This document shows, piece after piece, positions 32,508-36,618 of a DNA stretch of 36,618 bases. Source of the DNA: an uncultured Prevotellaceae bacterium (GTDB taxonomy: Bacteria; Bacteroidota; Bacteroidia; Bacteroidales; Bacteroidaceae); assembly GCA_946534585.1 (NCBI GenBank), contig CAMNCV010000093.1, positions 1 to 36,618 on the forward strand, written 5' to 3'. The notes beneath the pieces are model-generated. The model made no database searches and was not told the origin of the DNA. It saw nothing but the letters and a program-made list of their open reading frames with translations. A program made the position numbers and the translations under genes. The number at the start of each line of letters is the position of its first letter. Position 1 is the first letter of the stretch.

Positions 32508-33572
32508 TTAATCCTTATTCCACATCTTCATCAGGGCTATGCCTATGAATATCCATATTATCTCGCGTACGCGACAGATAAGGCTTACATAGAAGCCTAC
32601 GGCTATGAGCCTCTGCGGCGATAGGGCTGCACGCACGGAATGACCGATGGTAGCGGGTATGGAGAGCATGAAGCCTCCCTCCTGCACTCCGAGCTGCATG
32701 GGCAGAAATCCGATGAGGTTGGCACACAGCGTGGTAAACGACAGTATCAGAATGGAGTGGAGAAATACAAGCGTATAGCCCGTGATGCCACCGCCACAGT
32801 CTATGTCAAACATCAGGAGCATGAACATAATCTCCAGACTTTGCACCACGCGCGACATATATTCGAAGAAGAAACTCGTATAGAACGCACGCTTGTCCTG
32901 CTTATGCAGCGCAGCTATCTGGCGGTCTATGTTCTCCAATGACGCCCTGTGACGCTCGATAAAGCGCGACGCCCAGCCTTTCAGTCCCGGTATGCGCCCG
33001 AGGAATCGCATGATGTTTACTACCAGTCCGCCCTCGTATCCCTTTTGGAATATCCAGAAGGCTACCATGCAGAAGAGGGCTATTGAGCCGAGTGTGATGC
33101 CTATGGTGGTGTTGATGGGCAGGTCGCCTATCAGCACAAGTGCCAGATATATGAAGATACTGGAGAACCAAAACCAGAAGTGAGCGAAGAAATGCATCAT
33201 GGCATAGAGTATGACCGATGATGTAGCCTGCTCCTTGGACATGTGCTTCGTAAGCTCAAGTATGCGATATGGCTCTCCGCCCAGTCCGCCTACGGGAGTG
33301 GCATAGTTAAGCGCATAGCCTGATATGGTGAGCTTGTATATCCGCATGAAGTGCGGAAGCGGTGCGTTGTTTCCTTTTATTATAGCACGCCAAGCCATGG
33401 CATTCAATCCATAGATGAATATCCATACGCCGAGTACCGGTATCAACCAGTAGCCTGCCTTCATGAGATGCTGCCACAGTTCGTAGAAACTGATGTCAAA
33501 CGTAAACAGCATCACTATCACACACGCTACGCCTGCAAGGAAGAATAGGTTGTTGAGTCTTTTCTTTGTCAT
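32508..33572 (-). CDS. Flippase-like membrane protein (LPG synthase TM-region / UPF0104 family)
   Basis: A 354-residue integral membrane protein with about eight hydrophobic helices and no soluble catalytic domain. It shows the family segments YALNYATPVGGLGGEPYR near 105 and GFLPMQLGVQEGGF near 290. Homologues are the transmembrane part of MprF, which translocates lipids, and AglD/YbhN-type proteins. It may flip a lipid or take part in lipid-linked sugar transfer. It lies 78 nt downstream of a CDP-alcohol phosphatidyltransferase-like gene, supporting a lipid role. Confidence 0.82.
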   Translation of the reverse strand: MTKKRLNNLFFLAGVACVIVMLFTFDISFYELWQHLMKAGYWLIPVLGVWIFIYGLNAMAWRAIIKGNNAPLPHFMRIYKLTISGYALNYATPVGGLGGEPYRILELTKHMSKEQATSSVILYAMMHFFAHFWFWFSSIFIYLALVLIGDLPINTTIGITLGSIALFCMVAFWIFQKGYEGGLVVNIMRFLGRIPGLKGWASRFIERHRASLENIDRQIAALHKQDKRAFYTSFFFEYMSRVVQSLEIMFMLLMFDIDCGGGITGYTLVFLHSILILSFTTLCANLIGFLPMQLGVQEGGFMLSIPATIGHSVRAALSPQRLIAVGFYVSLICRVREIIWIFIGIALMKMWNKD

Positions 33573-33650
33573 AATCAGAGGGGCTCTTAGGTTATCTGAG
33601 GGCTTCTGTATTTTCTAACGCTATTGGGTACTTCTGATGTTGCCGGAAAA

Positions 33651-34637
33651 CTACAGTTTATCACAAATCCTGCGGCAGAAGCCCTCGTGGCGATGCTTTA
33701 CATAGAAATATAGTGCTCCCATAGCAAAGATTTCCCAGACGAAATTCATCACCGGTACATCGACAAGGCAGAATAGGAACAGCCAGGTAGAACGGAAGTT
33801 GAACGTAAGCAGTCCGTTCCAGAATATCGTAGGCAATGAGGCATCATGAAACTCCTTACGTATATCTTCGGGAATGTCAGCCGCTGACGAACCGTATTTT
33901 TCTTTCAGCGTCTTCATCAGTCGCTGAAATTCCGGAGTGACAGCCTCCTGTTTCTTTGTGTATGCTATGTATGTCTTCTGGAAATAACGCTCTGCCCAAT
34001 GCGTATTCTCAGGTGTCATCTCACGGTATTTACGCTCCACTGCCTCAGAATTATCGAGTTCCGCCCCCTTTTCTCCTTTCAAGAAATAGAGGTGTGCTTG
34101 TATGTAATAGTCAGCAAGGCGTTGCTGTCCTGATATTCCCCATACTCCACTGATTATGCCCATCACAAATACTATAGCTGTAGCAATCAGCGTATTCTGC
34201 TCCGTATTCTCAATACCGAACCATTGAAACTCAATGTCATGGTGCAGGTAGAAACGCCATACGAGCGCAAGGTATATAGGTATGAACCACGTAAAGCCTG
34301 CTGCTCCGTCGAGTATGCGTCCGAGCGGGCTCTTCTTGCCTGTCATACGTGCAAGCTGGCCGTCGGTACAGTCGAGCAGATCGGCCACGCAGAGCATCAG
34401 GATAGCCACGACGTTGTAGATAATTCCCGTCATGCCTTCATATACAAAGCAGCCATGAGCGAAGAGCAACGCACTCACTGCTCCTATAAACATCGACCAT
34501 ATAGTGACCGTATTGGGGTGAATATCGAATTTCGCAAATCCCACAGCCAGATAATAGCACAGCGGTCTTACAATATGCAAGTCAAGCCAATCCTCTGTTT
34601 CAGAGGACTTCAGCGTCTTTTGAATCTTTTCGTTCAT
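33651..34637 (-). CDS. CDP-alcohol phosphatidyltransferase-family membrane protein
   Basis: A 328-residue membrane protein. The CDP-alcohol phosphotransferase signature begins normally, DCTDGQLAR then eight residues, G and RILD, but the fourth Asp of the D-D-D-D pattern is absent: the sequence reads LDGAAGF. About six hydrophobic helices are interrupted by a charged loop at about 195-270 that most family members lack. Active members move a phosphoalcohol from a CDP-alcohol to an acceptor such as diacylglycerol. It might use the product of the nucleotidyltransferase at 4539-5273. Activity is uncertain because of the missing residue. Confidence 0.8.
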   Translation of the reverse strand: MNEKIQKTLKSSETEDWLDLHIVRPLCYYLAVGFAKFDIHPNTVTIWSMFIGAVSALLFAHGCFVYEGMTGIIYNVVAILMLCVADLLDCTDGQLARMTGKKSPLGRILDGAAGFTWFIPIYLALVWRFYLHHDIEFQWFGIENTEQNTLIATAIVFVMGIISGVWGISGQQRLADYYIQAHLYFLKGEKGAELDNSEAVERKYREMTPENTHWAERYFQKTYIAYTKKQEAVTPEFQRLMKTLKEKYGSSAADIPEDIRKEFHDASLPTIFWNGLLTFNFRSTWLFLFCLVDVPVMNFVWEIFAMGALYFYVKHRHEGFCRRICDKL

Positions 34638-34759
34638 TTATTTGTTTTAATCTTTTTATATTCAGAGCCGTTCTCTCCATCTCAGATACATTGTCCCAAA
34701 CAGATTTCACCCTTTGCATGACATTCTCGAATCATACGGATGTCATCGTCTTATCAGCA

Positions 34760-36079
34760 TCACTCTACTTCATCTTCAAGCGTTTTCTGCACGCTTCTCT
34801 TGCCAAAGTCAGGATCAATCTTCAGCATAGCAGTAACCACGAAAGTTATGACGCAGGTTATCATGACTATCACGAAGAACGTCTGGTAGCCCACCATATC
34901 CTTGATAAGACCCGATACCATGCCTGGGAGCATCAGTCCGAGATACGAGATACCAGTACAGATGGAGTAGTGGGAAGTCTTGAATTCTCCCTGTGAATAG
35001 TAGAGCATATAAAGCGTCAGCACCGTGAAACCCAGTCCATAGCCAAACTGCTCCACAAAGAGGCATGAGCTTATAATCGTCAGTCCCACGCCTGTTGCAG
35101 CTGATGGCATGGCGTAAGCAAGATAGATATACACGGCATCTGGCAGGGTTATGGCACAGACAAGCGGCCATAGCCATCGCTTCAGTCCGTCGCGGCTGAC
35201 GAGTATTCCGCCGAGTATTCCGCCGAGGGTAAGCCCTATCAGTCCGATAGTGCCATAAGCCAGTCCATACTCCGTAGGAGCCATGCCCAAACCGCCGTCG
35301 CTGTTGGGGCGCATAAGGAATGTCTTAGTCATCGTATTGAGCAATGCCTCAGGAAATCGATACAGCAAGAGAAATGCAATCACTACCAACGTAGCCTTTA
35401 GCGGAAACTTCGTGAAGAACGTAAACAGTGTTTCCTTCAGTCCGCTAAACACCTCGCTTGCCGTCTGACGGCTTTGCTTGTCGCTCTTAGGTCGTGGCAA
35501 CAATACTCCGTGGTATAGCCACAGAGCTATAAACAAGCCTGTCAGACCGTAGAACACGAGACTCCAGGTGAACGCAATCCTATTACGATACATCACCTGC
35601 AACGCACCGGGTATTGCAACCAGTACGCCGTTACCGAATATGACTGCAAGGCGATAAAACGTGTTGCGTATGCCTACGAAATAAGTCTGCGTATGCTCAT
35701 CGAGCTCAATCATATAGAAGCCGTCGGCAGATATGTCATGTGTAGCACTGGCGAATGCCATGATAAAGAAGCAACACATAGTAGCCTGAAACCACACTGG
35801 CGTATTAAGCGTAAATGCCACTCCCGCCAAAGCCGCGCCGATAAGCACCTGCATAGCGAGTATCCACCAACGCTTCGTACGCAGCAAATCAATGAACGGA
35901 CTCCATAGCGGCTTTATAATCCACGGAAGATTGAGCCAGCCCGTATAGAGTGCCAACTCAGTGTCACTCAATCCGAGCTGCATATACATTACCGCCGCCA
36001 CACCTGTGACGAGCACATTAGGCAACCCTTCAGCAAAATATAGTGTGGGAACCCATGACCAGGGGGATTTATCTCTCAT
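34760..36079 (-). CDS. MFS permease, AmpG-like
   Basis: A 439-residue 12-helix permease. The N-terminal part, PTLYFAEGLPNVLV then WLNLPWIIKPLWSPFIDLL with TKRWWI, is typical of the AmpG/PAT branch of the major facilitator superfamily, which imports anhydromuropeptides in enterobacteria. SADGFYMIELDEHTQT and the loop LPRPKSDKQSRQT also fit that branch. The Bacteroidetes substrate is not established. The gene leads a possible operon with the phosphatidyltransferase-like gene (122-nt gap) and the flippase-like gene; its leader carries a 23-bp dispersed repeat. Confidence 0.85.
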   Translation of the reverse strand: MRDKSPWSWVPTLYFAEGLPNVLVTGVAAVMYMQLGLSDTELALYTGWLNLPWIIKPLWSPFIDLLRTKRWWILAMQVLIGAALAGVAFTLNTPVWFQATMCCFFIMAFASATHDISADGFYMIELDEHTQTYFVGIRNTFYRLAVIFGNGVLVAIPGALQVMYRNRIAFTWSLVFYGLTGLFIALWLYHGVLLPRPKSDKQSRQTASEVFSGLKETLFTFFTKFPLKATLVVIAFLLLYRFPEALLNTMTKTFLMRPNSDGGLGMAPTEYGLAYGTIGLIGLTLGGILGGILVSRDGLKRWLWPLVCAITLPDAVYIYLAYAMPSAATGVGLTIISSCLFVEQFGYGLGFTVLTLYMLYYSQGEFKTSHYSICTGISYLGLMLPGMVSGLIKDMVGYQTFFVIVMITCVITFVVTAMLKIDPDFGKRSVQKTLEDEVE

Positions 36080-36101
36080 AGCTTGTAATAATTAACATTA
36101 C

Positions 36102-36124
36102 GGTGGTAATTATTAGTACCCACC
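36102..36124. repeat. 23-bp dispersed repeat, copy d (MFS mRNA leader)
   Basis: GGTGGTAATTATTAG followed by TACCCACC, preceded by TTAACATTAC as in the copy at 22589-22611. It lies in the roughly 100-nt leader between the promoter at 36185 and the MFS start. Confidence 0.75.
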
Positions 36125-36184
36125 TAAAGTATCAAACAGCAGTCTTTACATCCTTCTTCAGTAAAAACCATATTGTTTCGACTT

Positions 36185-36217
36185 GCAAAGTTACTCATTT
36201 ATTCTGATACAACCAAA
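36185..36217 (-). promoter_or_regulatory. Sigma-ABfr promoter of the MFS gene
   Basis: On the minus strand TTTG (complement of 36214-36217) and TAACTTTGC (complement of 36185-36193) are 20 nt apart, matching the consensus in full. Confidence 0.75.
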
Positions 36218-36226
36218 TAAAAGCGC

Positions 36227-36263
36227 AAAAAAACCCTGTTGCGCATAAGAGCGCAACAGGGTT
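36227..36263 (-). terminator. Terminator of the dockerin-like gene
   Basis: A perfect 13-bp stem (AACCCTGTTGCGC at 36232-36244 with its complement at 36251-36263) and a 6-nt loop, followed by T7 on the minus strand. It lies 28 nt after the stop codon. Confidence 0.9.
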
Positions 36264-36290
36264 GCTTAACTAATACTTGTCTATTACTAC

Positions 36291-36618
36291 TTATTCTGCT
36301 GAACCTGAAAGGTACATGTTAACAACAGCGTTTGCGTCAGCCATCGTTATAGCGCCATCATTGTTGGCATCTGCTGCCTCAACATTGAAGTTTCCAATGC
36401 TTTCCTTGTCTTCTGCAAGGAAATAGTTCACGATTGCATTAGCATCTGCCATCGTTATACCGCCATCGTTGTTGACATCGCCAACCTTAGTATCTGTAGC
36501 AGGCTTCCACTGCTTTGACAGCTCGCCGTTGTTGAGAAGGTAGATGTCATAGAGCTGACCCTTGCTGCCACCGCCTGTTACGCGGAAGTAAACCTCGTCA
36601 GTGCCTTCATAGCTCATG
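36291..36618 (-). CDS. C-terminal end of a secreted protein with a dockerin type I-like domain (partial)
   Basis: Only the last 108 codons are visible; the frame is open to the window edge, so the gene continues to the right. Two calcium-binding dockerin repeats can be read: GDVNNDGGITMADANAIVNY and ADANNDGAITMADANAVVNM, each an Asp/Asn-rich loop with a following helix. A beta-rich segment (VYFRVTGGGSKGQLYDIYLL) precedes them. In Prevotella and other non-cellulosomal Bacteroidetes such tails are found on large secreted enzymes and surface proteins. Function of the full protein cannot be told from this fragment. Confidence 0.82.
   Translation of the reverse strand, partial: MSYEGTDEVYFRVTGGGSKGQLYDIYLLNNGELSKQWKPATDTKVGDVNNDGGITMADANAIVNYFLAEDKESIGNFNVEAADANNDGAITMADANAVVNMYLSGSAE

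Overview
The window looks like chromosomal DNA of a Bacteroidales bacterium, most likely Prevotella or a close relative. The evidence is: many intergenic matches to the Bacteroidetes sigma-ABfr promoter (TAnnTTTG at -7, TTTG-like at -33); a DUF4292 lipoprotein next to an EnvC-like factor; secreted glycosidases of GH2, GH28 and GH97; a TonB-C protein with a plain signal peptide; and a dockerin-like tail at the right edge. I see no phage, plasmid, transposase or CRISPR genes. The genus is inferred from gene content only.

Layout. (1) 1-1929: hflX (+), apparently from a TTG start, behind an AT-rich leader. (2) 2031-6463 (-): a secreted GH2 enzyme, a sugar/choline-type nucleotidyltransferase and a HisC/CobD-like PLP enzyme. 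The last two look like a pair making an activated (CDP-type) head group. (3) 6634-10396 (-): a compact housekeeping operon of polyprenyl synthase, TatD-type hydrolase and UPF1/IGHMBP2-like helicase. (4) 10585-12392 (-): a TonB-C domain protein and an orphan lipoprotein. (5) 12706-14827 (-): an SDR oxidoreductase and mannonate dehydratase (uxuA), i.e. hexuronate catabolism, divergent from a UshA-like 5'-nucleotidase lipoprotein (+, 15011-16591). (6) 16634-19660 (-): a large GH2 with a C-terminal discoidin-like domain. (7) 19791-25073 (-): envelope cluster dut, TPR protein, DUF4292 lipoprotein, EnvC-like activator, interrupted by a MITE-like element. (8) 25213-31258 (-): GH97 overlapping a Xaa-Pro aminopeptidase, and a GH28 pectinase-type enzyme 13 nt upstream of lpxH. 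(9) 31259-32500: a 1.1-kb gene-poor region rich in structure: a duplicated leader, a 22-bp-period repeat array, an orphan promoter-sORF-terminator unit and a tRNA-Arg(CCT). (10) 32508-36079 (-): AmpG-like MFS permease, CDP-alcohol phosphatidyltransferase-like protein and flippase-like membrane protein. (11) the 3' end of a dockerin-like gene running off the right edge.

Together the genes suggest a plant-polysaccharide forager: GH28, GH2 and GH97 release uronic acids and galactosides, and SDR/UxuA feed uronates towards 2-keto-3-deoxygluconate. Envelope and lipid genes are interleaved with these.

The least explained content is intergenic: three arrays of a 19-bp inverted-repeat core spaced every 22 bp; a 260-bp element with terminal inverted repeats flanked by TA, plus solo copies of its 23-bp end in mRNA leaders; a 48-bp leader duplication before the GH28 gene that duplicates a six-codon upstream ORF; and a small, operator-controlled-looking transcription unit encoding a Met/Cys-rich 29-residue peptide.
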